Made by a program: the position numbers and the translations under genes
From: Morganella morganii H1r
Lineage (GTDB): Bacteria; Pseudomonadota; Gammaproteobacteria; Enterobacterales; Enterobacteriaceae
Direction of reading: 5' to 3'
DNA length: 64,000 nucleotides
NCBI RefSeq assembly: GCF_000633515.1
Contig: NZ_AYMP01000021.1
Coordinates: forward strand, 25,299 to 89,298
The notes under the pieces: generated by a model
The model's input: only the letters and a program-made list of their open reading frames with translations
Database searches by the model: none
Told to the model about the DNA's origin: nothing
Shown: piece after piece, positions 8,622 to 21,346 of the stretch
Layout of the letters: each line of letters begins with the position of its first letter
How positions within the stretch are numbered: position 1 is the stretch's first letter

Positions 8622-10244
8622 TTATTTTTTGTCGCGGCTGTGAAGACCACGTTTTTCCAGGCCGCGATAGATAATCTGCTGCTGGAGAATTGTCACCAAG
8701 TTACTGACGATATAGTACAGCACCAGACCTGACGGGAACCACAGGAAGAAGACGGTGAAGATCACCGGCATAAAGGTGAAAATCTTCTGCTGTAACGGGT
8801 CGGTGACCGCTGTCGGAGACAGTTTCTGGATCACAAACATCGTTGCACCCATCAGAATCGGCAGGATGTAGTACGGATCCTGTGCGGATAAGTCATGGAT
8901 CCAGCCGATAAACGGCGCGTGACGCAGTTCCACTGAGCCCATCAGCATGTAATACAGTGCCAGGAAGATAGGCATCTGGATAATCAGCGGTAAGCAGCCA
9001 CCCAGCGGGTTCACTTTCTCTTCTTTGTACAGCGCCATCATTTCCTGACTCATGCGCTGTTTGTCATCACCGATGCGCTCACGCATTGCTTTCAGCTTCG
9101 GCTGAAGCATACGCATTTTCGCCATAGAGGTGTATTGCGCACGGGTCAGCGGATACATGATACCGCGGACGATAAAGGTAATAACGATGATGGAGAAGCC
9201 CCAGTTACCGATGAAGCTGTGGATAAACTTCAGTAACTTGAACAGCGGCTGAGAAATGAACCATAACCAGCCGTAATCAACGGTTAAGTCCAGATGCGGT
9301 GCCACGGCTTCCATTTCGTTCTGCAGTTCAGGGCCGACCCACAGTGTTGCGTTATATTTCGCTTCGCTGTTTGCCCCGATACGGATTGCATCACTCTTAT
9401 AGCCGATGAATGCATCGCCGGTTTTGGCACTGTACAGCGTATAGAAATTATTGGTGGTGCCTTTCTCAGGAACCCACGCTGTCGCAAAATACTGCTGTAA
9501 CATCGCCACCCAGCCAACATTGGTGTTGATGTTCAGTGGTTTATCTTCGATATCACTGAAGCTGTATTTTTTGTAGTTGGTGTCTTCAGACGAGTACGCC
9601 GCACCACGGTAGGTATGCAGCGCAAAGTTGCTGCTGCCGTTGTTAAGACGTTCCGGTAAATTCACAGATTGTTTTAACTGACCGAAAAACGCCATTTCCA
9701 GCGGAGCGGAGGTGTCGTTTTTGATGGTGTAATCAACACTGATGGCATAGTCTTTGCGCTTCAGGATATAGGTTTTCACATAAGTGACACCATCCTGAAC
9801 GAAAGTCAGAGGAACACGCAGTTCATCCTGGCCTTCCGGCAGCACAAAAGTATCGCGTTCAGTGGTATACAGCGGGCGATCTTTGTAATTATTCGGGTTA
9901 TCCGGGCCATTCACACCGGTTAAACCACTGATTGCCTGGTAGGCAAATTCAGGAGTTGTTTCCAGTAAACGGAACGGATCTGCGGATTTTAAGGTTGCCG
10001 GGTAAGCCAAAAGGTCAGCTTCATCAATATCACCGCCGCGCAGATTGATGTTCAGTGACAGCACATCTGTTTTGACCGTAATATATTTGTTCTGCCCGCT
10101 GCTTTCACCACTTGGCGTTGTCGTCTGCTGCGTTGCCTGAACAGCCGCGTTAAGTGCTTGTGTCTTATCACTTTCCCACGTCTGCCATGCAAAGAAGGAT
10201 ACGAGTAGCAAAGCGATGAATAGAAGATTACGTTGCGAATCCAT
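8622..10244 (-). CDS. yidC: Membrane protein insertase YidC
   Basis: A 540-residue inner-membrane insertase (E. coli 548). One N-terminal membrane helix ([18 protein letters not shown]) is followed by a large periplasmic beta-sandwich domain (about residues 55-340) and five C-terminal membrane helices that form the conserved 60KD_IMP core, including [20 protein letters not shown]. The tail [13 protein letters not shown] is basic. YidC inserts small membrane proteins such as ATP synthase subunit c and works with SecYEG. It is two bases behind yidD in the conserved rpmH-rnpA-yidD-yidC order. Confidence 0.98.
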   Translation of the reverse strand: MDSQRNLLFIALLLVSFFAWQTWESDKTQALNAAVQATQQTTTPSGESSGQNKYITVKTDVLSLNINLRGGDIDEADLLAYPATLKSADPFRLLETTPEFAYQAISGLTGVNGPDNPNNYKDRPLYTTERDTFVLPEGQDELRVPLTFVQDGVTYVKTYILKRKDYAISVDYTIKNDTSAPLEMAFFGQLKQSVNLPERLNNGSSNFALHTYRGAAYSSEDTNYKKYSFSDIEDKPLNINTNVGWVAMLQQYFATAWVPEKGTTNNFYTLYSAKTGDAFIGYKSDAIRIGANSEAKYNATLWVGPELQNEMEAVAPHLDLTVDYGWLWFISQPLFKLLKFIHSFIGNWGFSIIVITFIVRGIMYPLTRAQYTSMAKMRMLQPKLKAMRERIGDDKQRMSQEMMALYKEEKVNPLGGCLPLIIQMPIFLALYYMLMGSVELRHAPFIGWIHDLSAQDPYYILPILMGATMFVIQKLSPTAVTDPLQQKIFTFMPVIFTVFFLWFPSGLVLYYIVSNLVTILQQQIIYRGLEKRGLHSRDKK

Positions 10245-10246
10245 CG

Positions 10247-10504
10247 TTAATGTTCTCTGTTATCATCATTTTTAGGTGGGACAGGATCATCACCACCTTC
10301 GTGTAAAGGGTGGCATTTTAATACGCGTTTCACCGTTAACCAACCGCCTTTTATCATACCAAACCTGCGCAATGCCTCAATTCCGTATTGCGAGCATGTT
10401 GGTGTGAAGCGGCAACGTGGTCCCAGCAGCGGACTTATCACCAGCTGGTAACCTCTGATTAACAGGATCAGGAAGCGTGCGCCAAGCGACTGTGACGACG
10501 CCAT
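10247..10504 (-). CDS. yidD: Membrane protein insertion efficiency factor YidD
   Basis: An 85-residue protein, the same length as E. coli YidD. The conserved core [20 protein letters not shown] and the end motif [15 protein letters not shown] are both present, with the family cysteines. It has an amphipathic N-terminal helix and associates with the inner membrane, helping YidC-dependent insertion. Its start lies 37 bases inside the 3' end of rnpA, an overlap normal for enterics. Confidence 0.96.
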   Translation of the reverse strand: MASSQSLGARFLILLIRGYQLVISPLLGPRCRFTPTCSQYGIEALRRFGMIKGGWLTVKRVLKCHPLHEGGDDPVPPKNDDNREH

Positions 10505-10827
10505 AACTTACCCAATGCTTCCGTAATCTCGCGATTACTCAACTCCGATACCCCTTTTCTTACCAGAAGCACGAAATCCATATCGGGCAACTCATGTTGG
10601 TGCAGACGAAAGTATTCACGCGCTAACCGTTTGATGCGGTTGCGCTCATGAGCCCGTTTAACATTTTTTTTAGCAACGGTAAGACCAATGCGGGGATGTT
10701 CCAGCTCATTACGGCGTCCCAGAAGTGTTATTTCAGGAGTACTTGCCCGTTGTGGTTGCCGGAAGACAAAGTTGAAATGCTCGGGAGTTAACAAACGTAA
10801 CTCCCTCGGAAAAGCGAGCTTAACCAC
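10468..10827 (-). CDS. rnpA: Ribonuclease P protein component
   Basis: A 119-residue basic protein, matching the E. coli length. It binds the catalytic M1 RNA and helps cut the 5' leader from pre-tRNAs. The RNA-binding RNR motif region reads [13 protein letters not shown], and [20 protein letters not shown] is the typical start. It follows rpmH by about 15 bases and overlaps yidD, so it is transcribed from the rpmH promoters. Confidence 0.97.
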   Translation of the reverse strand: MVKLAFPRELRLLTPEHFNFVFRQPQRASTPEITLLGRRNELEHPRIGLTVAKKNVKRAHERNRIKRLAREYFRLHQHELPDMDFVLLVRKGVSELSNREITEALGKLWRRHSRLAHAS

Positions 10828-10842
10828 GTATGGTTAGCTTTA

Positions 10843-10995
<153 letters not shown>

Positions 10996-11389
10996 CTAAA
11001 CTTTAAATTATTACTGATTCAGTAAACGCATCGGCAAACAGTAAATTCAGCGGCGGATTCTCATCTTTCTGCTGAAAGGGCCATCACGGAAAGTGGCTGA
11101 CCTCTGTGCCTTATCGCAACATCAATATGGAAAGATGCGAGATTGTAATAAAATCCGGGCCTGTCCGTCAATCAAAGATGGCGCGATAACACAGATTTCT
11201 GCACATAATTGCATTTACCCATAACCTGCCTGCACACATCACCGTATCAAAACACAGATAACGCGCACAGGGTGCAAGATTATACGGACTCCCCGGCAAA
11301 GCGCAAGGATCGATCCGCGATCCGTGAATATTCGATCGCACACCGGATCCTGAGTGCCGTTTTTCTGCCTGAGGATAATTCACCAAAAC

Positions 11390-11398
11390 TTATCCCCA
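11390..11398 (+). promoter_or_regulatory. Near-consensus DnaA box upstream of dnaA
   Basis: TTATCCCCA differs by one base from TTATCCACA. It lies in the GATC-rich dnaA upstream region and may contribute to autoregulation by DnaA. Confidence 0.5.
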
Positions 11399-11480
11399 AA
11401 CGGGATCTTCCCGCTGTATTCTCCCGCCGGGATTCGTTATACTCCGGCCTGAATCCCGCTCCGGACGGGCTGGCAGCCCC

Positions 11481-11489
11481 TGTGGATAA
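11481..11489 (-). promoter_or_regulatory. DnaA box upstream of dnaA
   Basis: TGTGGATAA is a perfect high-affinity DnaA box, 247 bases before the dnaA start codon. A box near the dnaA promoters is the known basis of autorepression in E. coli. Confidence 0.8.
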
Positions 11490-11735
11490 AAACCCGGAAA
11501 ACTGTGTAAAAGGATGAGGATCTTGTCCCGCTTTTGCGATATGATCCGTCGTCACGATCATTTTCACCCGTGCGGTGATCGCCGGTGCAGGGAATGATCG
11601 TCCATAACACAGCCTCACTTTTGTACACGGAAGTGTCCGTTGAAACATGCAGAGGACAATACGTCTGTATGTGCTGTGTCTGCGTGAAAAATCTTATTCT
11701 GTTTCTTTGACTGGTCTTGTTTAGGGGAGTTCACC

Positions 11736-13133
11736 GTGTCTCTTTCGCTTTGGCAGCAATGTCTTGCCCGTTTGCAGGATGAATTACCTGCCACAGAATT
11801 CAGTATGTGGATACGCCCCCTTCAGGCTGAGCTGAGTGATGACACTCTGGCGCTCTATGCCCCAAACCGGTTTGTGCTCGACTGGGTACGGGAGAAGTAC
11901 ATTAATAACATTAATGCGCTCCTGTCCGATTTCTGCGGCAATGACATTCCGCAGCTGCGCTTTGAGGTCGGTAATAAACCGGCCGGTGCGGTCAGCACAC
12001 CGGAAAGAAGTATTCCCCCGTCACGGACGATGAAACAGCCGCCTTCGCGGGAAAAAGCCCCCGCACTACGCCCGAGCTGGCATGATAACAGTGCGGAGCC
12101 GGATGTGGCTTACCGTTCCAACGTCAACCCGAAGCACACCTTTGACAGCTTTGTGGAAGGTAAATCTAACCAGCTGGCACGCGCAGCCGCCCGTCAGGTG
12201 GCGGATAACCCGGGTGGCGCATACAATCCGCTGTTCTTATACGGCGGAACCGGTCTGGGTAAAACCCACTTATTACATGCCGTCGGCAACAGCATTATGG
12301 AAAGCAAAGCCAACGCCAAAGTGGTCTATATGCACTCAGAACGTTTTGTGCAGGATATGGTCAAAGCCTTACAGAACAATGCGATTGAAGAGTTCAAACG
12401 TTACTACCGTTCTGTCGATGCCTTACTGATAGATGATATTCAGTTCTTTGCCAACAAAGAGCGTTCTCAGGAAGAATTTTTTCATACCTTTAATGCCTTA
12501 CTCGAAGGTAATCAGCAGATAATCCTGACCTCCGACCGCTACCCGAAAGAAATTAACGGGGTGGAAGATCGCCTGAAATCGCGGTTCGGCTGGGGATTAA
12601 CCGTTGCCATTGAACCGCCGGAACTGGAAACGCGGGTCGCCATCCTGATGAAGAAAGCCGATGAAAACAACATCCGCCTGCCGGATGAAGTGGCTTTCTT
12701 TATTGCGAAACGTCTGCGCTCCAATGTCCGTGAACTGGAAGGTGCACTGAACCGGGTGATTGCCAACGCCAACTTTACCGGGCGGGCGATTACCATCGAT
12801 TTTGTGCGTGAAGCGCTGCGCGATCTGCTGGCGCTGCAGGAGAAACTGGTCACCATCGATAATATTCAGAAAACGGTTGCTGAGTATTATAAAATTAAAG
12901 TGGCTGATCTGCTCTCCAAACGCCGTTCGCGCTCTGTCGCCCGGCCGCGCCAGATGGCGATGGCACTGGCAAAAGAGCTGACAAACCACAGTTTGCCAGA
13001 AATCGGGGATGCTTTTGGCGGCCGTGACCACACGACCGTTCTGCACGCCTGCCGTAAGATCGAGCAGCTGCGTGAGGAAAGCCACGACATCAAAGAAGAT
13101 TTTTCTAACTTAATCCGGACATTATCATCATAG
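11736..13133 (+). CDS. dnaA: Chromosomal replication initiator DnaA
   Basis: A 465-residue initiator (E. coli 467), starting with GTG as in most enterics. Domain I begins [21 protein letters not shown] variable linker covers about residues 85-130. The AAA+ domain has Walker A GGTGLGKT at 170-177 and Walker [11 protein letters not shown]. Domain IV has the DNA-binding signature [16 protein letters not shown] near the C-terminus. It binds the DnaA boxes at oriC (49402-49590 in this window) and melts the AT-rich repeats. It heads the dnaA-dnaN-recF-gyrB cluster; dnaN starts four bases downstream. Confidence 0.99.
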   Translation: MSLSLWQQCLARLQDELPATEFSMWIRPLQAELSDDTLALYAPNRFVLDWVREKYINNINALLSDFCGNDIPQLRFEVGNKPAGAVSTPERSIPPSRTMKQPPSREKAPALRPSWHDNSAEPDVAYRSNVNPKHTFDSFVEGKSNQLARAAARQVADNPGGAYNPLFLYGGTGLGKTHLLHAVGNSIMESKANAKVVYMHSERFVQDMVKALQNNAIEEFKRYYRSVDALLIDDIQFFANKERSQEEFFHTFNALLEGNQQIILTSDRYPKEINGVEDRLKSRFGWGLTVAIEPPELETRVAILMKKADENNIRLPDEVAFFIAKRLRSNVRELEGALNRVIANANFTGRAITIDFVREALRDLLALQEKLVTIDNIQKTVAEYYKIKVADLLSKRRSRSVARPRQMAMALAKELTNHSLPEIGDAFGGRDHTTVLHACRKIEQLREESHDIKEDFSNLIRTLSS

Positions 13134-13137
13134 CGCT

Positions 13138-14238
13138 ATGAAATTTATCATTGAACGTGAGCAATTGTTAAAACCCTTACAACAGGTCAGCAGTCCGTTG
13201 GGCGGTCGCCCGACCCTACCGATTCTGGGTAACTTACTGCTGAAAGTCTCTGATGGCGTACTGCATCTCACAGGGACAGACCTTGAGATGGAGATGATGG
13301 CCGCCGTTCCGCTGGATCAGCCGCATGAAAACGGCGAAACCACGGTACCGGCACGGAAGTTCCTGGATATCTGGCGGGGTCTGCCGGACGGCGCGCAAAT
13401 CAGTGTTGAGCTTGACGGTGACCGCCTTCTGGTCCGCTCCGGGCGCAGCCGCTTCTCGCTGTCCACGTTACCGGCCTCGGATTTCCCGAATCTGGATGAC
13501 TGGCAGAGTGATGTCACTTTCTCCCTGCCGCAGGCAACATTGAAACGCCTGATTGAATCCACCCAGTTCTCCATGGCACATCAGGATGTCCGCTACTACT
13601 TAAACGGCATGCTGTTTGAAACCAGCGGCTCTGTGCTGCGCACCGTCGCCACCGACGGGCACCGCCTGGCGGTCTGCTCGCTGGATATCGGACAGGCGCT
13701 GCCGGACCATTCGGTGATCGTGCCGCGTAAAGGGGTTATCGAACTGATGCGCCTGCTTGACGGCGGCGATGCCCTGCTGAAACTGGAAATCGGCAGCAAT
13801 AATATCCGCGCCCATGTCGGCGGGTTTATTTTCACCTCCAAGCTGGTGGATGGCCGCTTCCCGGACTACCGCCGTGTCCTGCCGAAAAACCCGGACAAAA
13901 CGCTGACGGCAAATTGTGATATGCTGAAGCAGGCTTTTTCCCGTGCGGCGATTTTATCGAACGAGAAATTCCGCGGCGTGCGGATTTACCTGAGCAACAA
14001 TCAGCTCAGAATTACCGCCAATAACCCGGAGCAGGAAGAAGCCGAAGAGATCGTGGACGTCACCTATGACGGAACGGACATGGAAATCGGTTTCAACGTC
14101 AGCTATGTCCTTGATGTTCTTAACACACTGAAGTGTGAAGATGTCTCGGTGAAACTGACCGATGCCACCTCCAGCGTGCAGATTGAAGATGACGCCAGTG
14201 ATGCAGCCGCTTACGTTGTGATGCCGATGCGCCTGTAA
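13138..14238 (+). CDS. dnaN: DNA polymerase III beta sliding clamp
   Basis: A 366-residue clamp, the same length as in E. coli. It begins [20 protein letters not shown] and ends with the conserved [10 protein letters not shown] that lies by the peptide-binding pocket. Three similar domains of about 120 residues form half of the ring that tethers polymerases to DNA and activates Hda-dependent DnaA inactivation. It starts four bases after dnaA and ends four bases before recF. Confidence 0.99.
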   Translation: MKFIIEREQLLKPLQQVSSPLGGRPTLPILGNLLLKVSDGVLHLTGTDLEMEMMAAVPLDQPHENGETTVPARKFLDIWRGLPDGAQISVELDGDRLLVRSGRSRFSLSTLPASDFPNLDDWQSDVTFSLPQATLKRLIESTQFSMAHQDVRYYLNGMLFETSGSVLRTVATDGHRLAVCSLDIGQALPDHSVIVPRKGVIELMRLLDGGDALLKLEIGSNNIRAHVGGFIFTSKLVDGRFPDYRRVLPKNPDKTLTANCDMLKQAFSRAAILSNEKFRGVRIYLSNNQLRITANNPEQEEAEEIVDVTYDGTDMEIGFNVSYVLDVLNTLKCEDVSVKLTDATSSVQIEDDASDAAAYVVMPMRL

Positions 14239-14242
14239 CACG

Positions 14243-15325
14243 ATGATCCTCTCGCGTTTACTTATCCGTGATTTTCGCAATATCGAAAATGCGGATTTAC
14301 CGCTGGCCGCCGGGTTTAACTTTCTGGTCGGCCCGAACGGCAGCGGTAAAACCAGTGTTCTGGAAGCCATTTACACACTCGGCCACGGCCGGGCATTCCG
14401 CTCAGTACAGGCGGGGCGTGTTATCCGCCATGATAACGACGAATTTATCCTGCACGGCAAACTCGGGCAGGAACAGACAGACCGGGCCACCAGCGTCGGC
14501 CTGAGTAAAAACCGCCAGGGTGACAGCAAGGTCCGCATTGACGGCACCGACGGCCATAAAATTGCCGAGCTGGCAAAATTACTGCCGATGCAGCTTATCA
14601 CTCCGGAAGGTTTTACCCTGCTCAACGGCGGGCCGAAATTCCGCCGCGCTTATATTGACTGGGGCTGTTTCCACAATGAGCCGCAATTTTTTGCGCTGTG
14701 GAGTGATTTAAAACGTCTGGTGAGACAGCGCAATGCCGCCCTCCGCCAGGTATCGAATTACGGTCAGATCCGCCACTGGGATCAGCAGCTGATTCCGGTT
14801 GCTGAACAGGTCAGTCAGTGGCGGGAGCATTATGTGACAGCAATTGCTCAGGATATTGAGCAGACCTGTCAGCAGTTTTTACCTGAATTTTCGCTGAGTG
14901 TCTCTTTCCAGCGCGGATGGGATAAAGAGACCGATTATTCAGAGCTTCTGCAGCGCCAGTTTGAACGGGATCGCGCACTGACCTACACCGCCTCCGGCCC
15001 GCATAAAGCGGATTTACGGATCAGGGCGGACGGGGTGCCGGTGGAAGATTTACTTTCACGTGGTCAGTTAAAACTGCTGATGTGTGCGCTGCGGTTAGCA
15101 CAGGGTGAATATTTCACCCGTCAGAGCGGGCAGCAATGCCTGTATCTGCTTGATGATTTTGCCTCCGAACTGGATGCCGGACGCCGTCTTTTACTGGCTC
15201 ACCGGCTGAAAGCCACACAGGCACAGGTTTTTGTCAGTGCCATCACCCCTGAACAGGTCAGTGATATGGCGGATGAAAACAGTCGCCTCTTTGTCGTGGA
15301 AAAAGGTAAAATACAGGTTCAATAA
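14243..15325 (+). CDS. recF: DNA replication and repair protein RecF
   Basis: A 360-residue SMC-like ATPase (E. coli 357). Walker [10 protein letters not shown] lies near residue 30, the signature motif [14 protein letters not shown] in the second half, and Walker [13 protein letters not shown] shortly after. RecF with RecO and RecR loads RecA at single-strand gaps. The start is four bases after dnaN, which suggests translational coupling. Confidence 0.98.
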   Translation: MILSRLLIRDFRNIENADLPLAAGFNFLVGPNGSGKTSVLEAIYTLGHGRAFRSVQAGRVIRHDNDEFILHGKLGQEQTDRATSVGLSKNRQGDSKVRIDGTDGHKIAELAKLLPMQLITPEGFTLLNGGPKFRRAYIDWGCFHNEPQFFALWSDLKRLVRQRNAALRQVSNYGQIRHWDQQLIPVAEQVSQWREHYVTAIAQDIEQTCQQFLPEFSLSVSFQRGWDKETDYSELLQRQFERDRALTYTASGPHKADLRIRADGVPVEDLLSRGQLKLLMCALRLAQGEYFTRQSGQQCLYLLDDFASELDAGRRLLLAHRLKATQAQVFVSAITPEQVSDMADENSRLFVVEKGKIQVQ

Positions 15326-17767
<2,442 letters not shown>

Positions 17768-17792
17768 TTTTTTCCTCTCTCTGAGACCCCAT

Positions 17793-17821
17793 AAAGCCCG
17801 GTTTTCCGGGCTTTATTTTTT
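17793..17821 (+). terminator. gyrB terminator
   Basis: AAAGCCCGG and CCGGGCTTT pair perfectly around a TTTT loop and are followed by ATTTTTTA on the plus strand. It sits 26 bases after gyrB. On the minus strand no U-tract follows, so it serves gyrB only. Confidence 0.92.
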
Positions 17822-17915
17822 ATGACACGGAACATTTCGGTCGGTTCATTCAGAATAGTCACACCAGCTTCAACTATCTCATTTAACAAAGTTTCATATC
17901 CTATTGATGTGATTA

Positions 17916-18584
17916 TTATTTCCTTAGGAAAAAAGGAATAAATATGGCAATGAAAGGGATGAAAATCCAAAGTACTATCATTTTATTTTTATTGAAATGA
18001 TTTAAGCATGCTATGTTGTAGAATATTATCGGTAGTATAAAAATAAAAAGAAGGATTAATGAACTATCATGGAAAAGAAAAAGAACCGGTATATACCAAA
18101 TAAATTGAAACAAAAGAATAATAAAATATTTAAGACGCATATCCATGCTATCTGTTATTTTTTTATATTTAGCTGAATTTATTATTATAATAACAAGTGA
18201 TGAGATAATAAAACAGAACAGATAAGTAAACATCAGGTACAGTGGATACTTTTCAATATAAAAATCAACAGAGCTTGCTGTTGTTATTTTTTTAATGGAT
18301 AGCGTTATAAGCAAAATAAAATAAGCAGCAATATAAAACAATATAACCCTGCTTATAGTTAGTTTCGTCAATTTAAGTAAAATTATAAATACGAAAATTG
18401 AAATCAATGAAAATGATAATGAATTCAACATCGTAAAATTAAATACATTATTTTCATTTGTATAATATATTTGAGTTGCATTTTTTGAAAACAAGACCAT
18501 TTCATTGAAATAACTCATATTCACAAAGAACAGTATAACTGATAAAACTATGAAAACAAAAACTTCCTTTTTATATTTTATCAT
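17916..18584 (-). CDS. Unknown polytopic membrane protein
   Basis: I do not recognise a family. The 222-residue protein is strongly hydrophobic, with about seven predicted membrane segments (near residues 8-26, 50-70, 79-97, 114-135, 152-171, 175-193 and 202-220) and short lysine-rich connections. Base composition is far more AT-rich than gyrB next to it, with many AAA, ATA and TTA codons, which suggests horizontal transfer. Its start codon lies one base after the stop of the 87-residue gene, so the two are translationally coupled. Third gene of an AT-rich trio on the minus strand. Confidence 0.7.
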   Translation of the reverse strand: MIKYKKEVFVFIVLSVILFFVNMSYFNEMVLFSKNATQIYYTNENNVFNFTMLNSLSFSLISIFVFIILLKLTKLTISRVILFYIAAYFILLITLSIKKITTASSVDFYIEKYPLYLMFTYLFCFIISSLVIIIINSAKYKKITDSMDMRLKYFIILLFQFIWYIPVLFLFHDSSLILLFIFILPIIFYNIACLNHFNKNKMIVLWIFIPFIAIFIPFFLRK

Positions 18585-18585
18585 T

Positions 18586-18849
18586 TTATAGTTGCCCTGA
18601 AATTACTCTCATTAATTCTGAAAATTCACCCGGACTACTTATCTGAGTTAGTTTTTTTGTTTTCTTATTATAACGAGCCATTGCTATTGGATCATCAAGC
18701 CCGCCATTTGTAGAATAAAATGTAATACTACTATTACCGTAGAGTTTTATATTCTCTATGTCGTCATCTCCATAATTTAACATCTCTAAGACAAGGATTC
18801 TTGGTTTTGTTAAAATGTCCGGAATGGGTATTATTGCGGACTTTGGCAT
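18586..18849 (-). CDS. Unknown 87-residue protein, middle gene of AT-rich trio
   Basis: A soluble-looking protein with no signal peptide or membrane segment and no family I recognise. It has a mixed alpha/beta look with the acidic run NYGDDDIENI and the strand-like NSSITFYSTN. The start is 38 bases after the 80-residue gene and the stop is one base before the membrane-protein gene, so it belongs to that operon. Small acidic proteins in AT-rich islands are often immunity proteins, but no toxin lies next to it, so that remains a guess. Confidence 0.6.
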   Translation of the reverse strand: MPKSAIIPIPDILTKPRILVLEMLNYGDDDIENIKLYGNSSITFYSTNGGLDDPIAMARYNKKTKKLTQISSPGEFSELMRVISGQL

Positions 18850-18887
18850 GGCGATAAGTGATGTGTAATAGCCAGCAAAAACTAATT

Positions 18888-19130
18888 TTATTTTTTTGTT
18901 TCTTTGCTTGTTGGCTCGTATCCTAAAATATATTTTAATTTTTGTTTAAATGTTGGAGATAGTGAGTCGACTCTTTCATCATCTATATAAAGCTCATGCT
19001 CAGATGATACATTATAAACGACCCGATATATTTGATATGACGTTGCTGCAAATGGTAATGATACAATTGCATTTGGTACTATTTTTTCTATGATAAAGTA
19101 ATCATCACCTGACTTAATTATATTATTCAT
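18888..19130 (-). CDS. Unknown 80-residue protein, first gene of AT-rich trio
   Basis: No family is recognised. The protein has a beta-rich N-terminal half (DDYFIIEKIVPNAIVSLPF and YQIYRVVYNVSS) and a lysine-rich C-terminal tail ending TSKETKK. A strong ribosome site, GGAGG, stands two bases before the ATG; this supports a real gene. It leads the AT-rich three-gene unit, whose promoter should be in the gap at 19131-19327. Confidence 0.62.
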   Translation of the reverse strand: MNNIIKSGDDYFIIEKIVPNAIVSLPFAATSYQIYRVVYNVSSEHELYIDDERVDSLSPTFKQKLKYILGYEPTSKETKK

Positions 19131-19327
19131 ATATCCTCCATATATATTTTCCTATGAACAGGATACAAAAAAAACACATTAAGTAAATAAGAAAACCCAA
19201 CATATAACTGCATTAGTGATTAGTACTTAATTACAATGGTTAGCAATATGACATCATTGATGCATTATTATATGGCAAGTTCACTGAGGTTACAGACCTG
19301 ATTAAATATACATAAGGACTGGTCAAA

Positions 19328-19981
19328 TCACCCCGTAAGATGCTTCAGATTTGTGGTAACAAGACCGACCATTCCCGAGACCAGTAACTGAATCGCCAGT
19401 GTGACCAGAATAATACCGGAGATCCGCGCCAGGGTGTCCATCACCCCGGGGGATAAACGTCCGTGCAGCGGCCCGGTTGCCAGAAAAGTCAGGGCAATAG
19501 TGGGCAGCATCAACAGGATCACCACAGAAAGCTGTATCAGCCCGGACAGGGAATCACTGTGTCCGGCCAGCGAAATTCCGACCGCTATCGTGCCGCCGCC
19601 CATCGACAGCGGAAAAAGCAGCGGTACCATTGCCAGCCGCATAATATCTTTCGGCGGTGTCACACTGACCGGAATATCACTGTGCTCCTCTTTGACCCCG
19701 CGGATAAGCATCGGCCATCCCTGTGCCAGCAGCGCAATGCCACCGGTGACGGTCAGGGCATCCGCACTCAGCCCGAGAGCCGTCAGCAGCCAGTTCCCCA
19801 GCCAGATAACCACCAGCATGACCAGCGTGTATCCCGCCGCAATTTTCCAGGCGATTTGCCACAATATGTTCCGGTCAATCCGGCCGAGGATAATCGTGGC
19901 GGCAGTGATGGTTGCCGGAGGGCTGAACAGCGACACAAAAGTCACATAATTGAGCAGAATATTATCGAGCCATTCATTCAT
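19328..19981 (-). CDS. MarC-family integral membrane protein
   Basis: A 217-residue inner-membrane protein with about six membrane segments. The N-terminal NYVTFVSLFSPPATITAATIILG and the mid-protein LLFPLSMGGGTIAVGISLA match the MarC/UPF0056 family, where a PxxxGPG-like glycine motif is usual. The start chosen, MNEWLDNILL, overlaps the stop of the upstream permease by eight bases with GGAAAG as ribosome site; an ATG 20 codons upstream would give an atypical basic extension. MarC proteins have no settled function, though some relatives export amino acids, which would fit the neighbouring permease. Confidence 0.85.
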   Translation of the reverse strand: MNEWLDNILLNYVTFVSLFSPPATITAATIILGRIDRNILWQIAWKIAAGYTLVMLVVIWLGNWLLTALGLSADALTVTGGIALLAQGWPMLIRGVKEEHSDIPVSVTPPKDIMRLAMVPLLFPLSMGGGTIAVGISLAGHSDSLSGLIQLSVVILLMLPTIALTFLATGPLHGRLSPGVMDTLARISGIILVTLAIQLLVSGMVGLVTTNLKHLTG

Positions 19982-21254
19982 CTTTCCGGCTCCGTTTCCG
20001 CAGATAACCGGCAGCCAGACAGAGAATAAGTGCCGCAGCAATCACACTGACAGAAATAAACCCTCCGCTCAGCAACGTCACCACAAACCCGGCCAATACC
20101 GCAGTGACAAGGACAATCCCGGTCCCGGTAATGAGTTTTGATGCCCGGATAACCGCGCTCTGACGCCACGCCACCACCAGCACCATCAGATAACACAGGA
20201 GGAACGTAAAACTGGCGACATTTGCCAGATCACTGAGATTCAGGAACAGCGCCAGCAACAGTGTCAGCAGAATGAGCAGAATATTCACTGTTGTTCCCTG
20301 CCGGAATACTGTTTTTCCCCAGGCATCCGGCAGAATACCGGTGCTGCACATTCTGTCGGTGATATTGAAGGCGGAGAACAGCGTGGCATTAATGGCGGAT
20401 GTTGTCGCCAGCAGCGCGGCGGCGGCCACAATCACAAAACCGGTTTTCCCCCATACGGGGTAAGCCACCTGAGCCACAGCGGTATCGGCATAGCGCACCA
20501 GTTGAGATGGCGAGAGATTGCCGAGCAATACCAGCGCCAGGCTGATATACAGCACAATCGTAAATAAAATGGCGATCATAAATGCCCTCGGCATCACCCG
20601 GCCGGGGTCTGCCACTTTATCTGAGGCATTTGCCATCATACCGAACCCGGCATAGGCGAAAAAGGTCAGCCCGACGGCGGAAAAAAGAGTATCTCCGGAA
20701 AACGTGCTGATATTCAGCAGTGTTGTATCCATGGTAAATACGCCCGTCGCCACCAGGGCGATAATAATCACCAGTTTGGTGCCCACCAGAAGGACTTCAA
20801 CTTTACCGACAGCGTGGCTGCCGGTGATATTCATCAGACCGACTGCGATAATAATAAGCGCGGTATACACTTCCGGTAATAAGGCCGATTCATTTCCCTG
20901 ATGAAAAAGCTGAACGGCATAGGCCCCGAACGCCCTTGCCACCATCGCCACTGTCAGGATCAGCGTGACAAGATACAAAAAGGATAAGGCAATCGTCAGC
21001 ACAGCGGGAAATGACAGCCGGAAGAAATCAATAATGCCGCCCGGCGAGGGATAGCAGGCAGATAACCGGGCATAGGCATAACCGGCAAATAACGCAACCA
21101 GACCGCCGCAGGCAAAGGCAATCCATGTTGCAGACTGCATAATCAGCGCGGTCTGCCCCAGCAGGGCAAAAATCCCGGCACCGACCATCGCGCCTATCCC
21201 CAGCGCAATAACCTGTAACAGCGTTAACGGCTTTTCTGATGACACTGACTTCAT
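19974..21254 (-). CDS. APC-superfamily amino-acid permease
   Basis: A 426-residue transporter with about 12 membrane segments. The first helix has the APC signature QVIALGIGAMVGAGIFALLG, which forms the substrate-binding bend. The start MKSVSSEKPL has a good GGAGT ribosome site; an open frame continues 27 codons upstream without one. It follows glsA by 92 bases, a gap that holds a strong hairpin, and overlaps the marC gene. In E. coli a glutaminase gene (ybaS) is likewise followed by an APC permease (ybaT). A glutamine- or glutamate-related substrate is therefore plausible but not shown. Confidence 0.85.
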   Translation of the reverse strand: MKSVSSEKPLTLLQVIALGIGAMVGAGIFALLGQTALIMQSATWIAFACGGLVALFAGYAYARLSACYPSPGGIIDFFRLSFPAVLTIALSFLYLVTLILTVAMVARAFGAYAVQLFHQGNESALLPEVYTALIIIAVGLMNITGSHAVGKVEVLLVGTKLVIIIALVATGVFTMDTTLLNISTFSGDTLFSAVGLTFFAYAGFGMMANASDKVADPGRVMPRAFMIAILFTIVLYISLALVLLGNLSPSQLVRYADTAVAQVAYPVWGKTGFVIVAAAALLATTSAINATLFSAFNITDRMCSTGILPDAWGKTVFRQGTTVNILLILLTLLLALFLNLSDLANVASFTFLLCYLMVLVVAWRQSAVIRASKLITGTGIVLVTAVLAGFVVTLLSGGFISVSVIAAALILCLAAGYLRKRSRKDE

Positions 21255-21305
21255 ACCCGACTCCTGAAACAAAATAGATGCAGCCACCGGCGTTAGTTTA
21301 TAGCT

Positions 21306-21333
21306 GATAACGCCCGGAAGCCCGGGCGTTATC
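21306..21333 (-). terminator. Hairpin between glsA and the permease
   Basis: GATAACGCCCGG and CCGGGCGTTATC form a perfect 12-base-pair stem with a four-base loop, 13 bases past the glsA stop. No U-tract follows on the minus strand, so it may attenuate or stabilise the gad transcript rather than stop it fully. Confidence 0.55.
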
Positions 21334-21346
21334 ATTGTCAGCGGGA

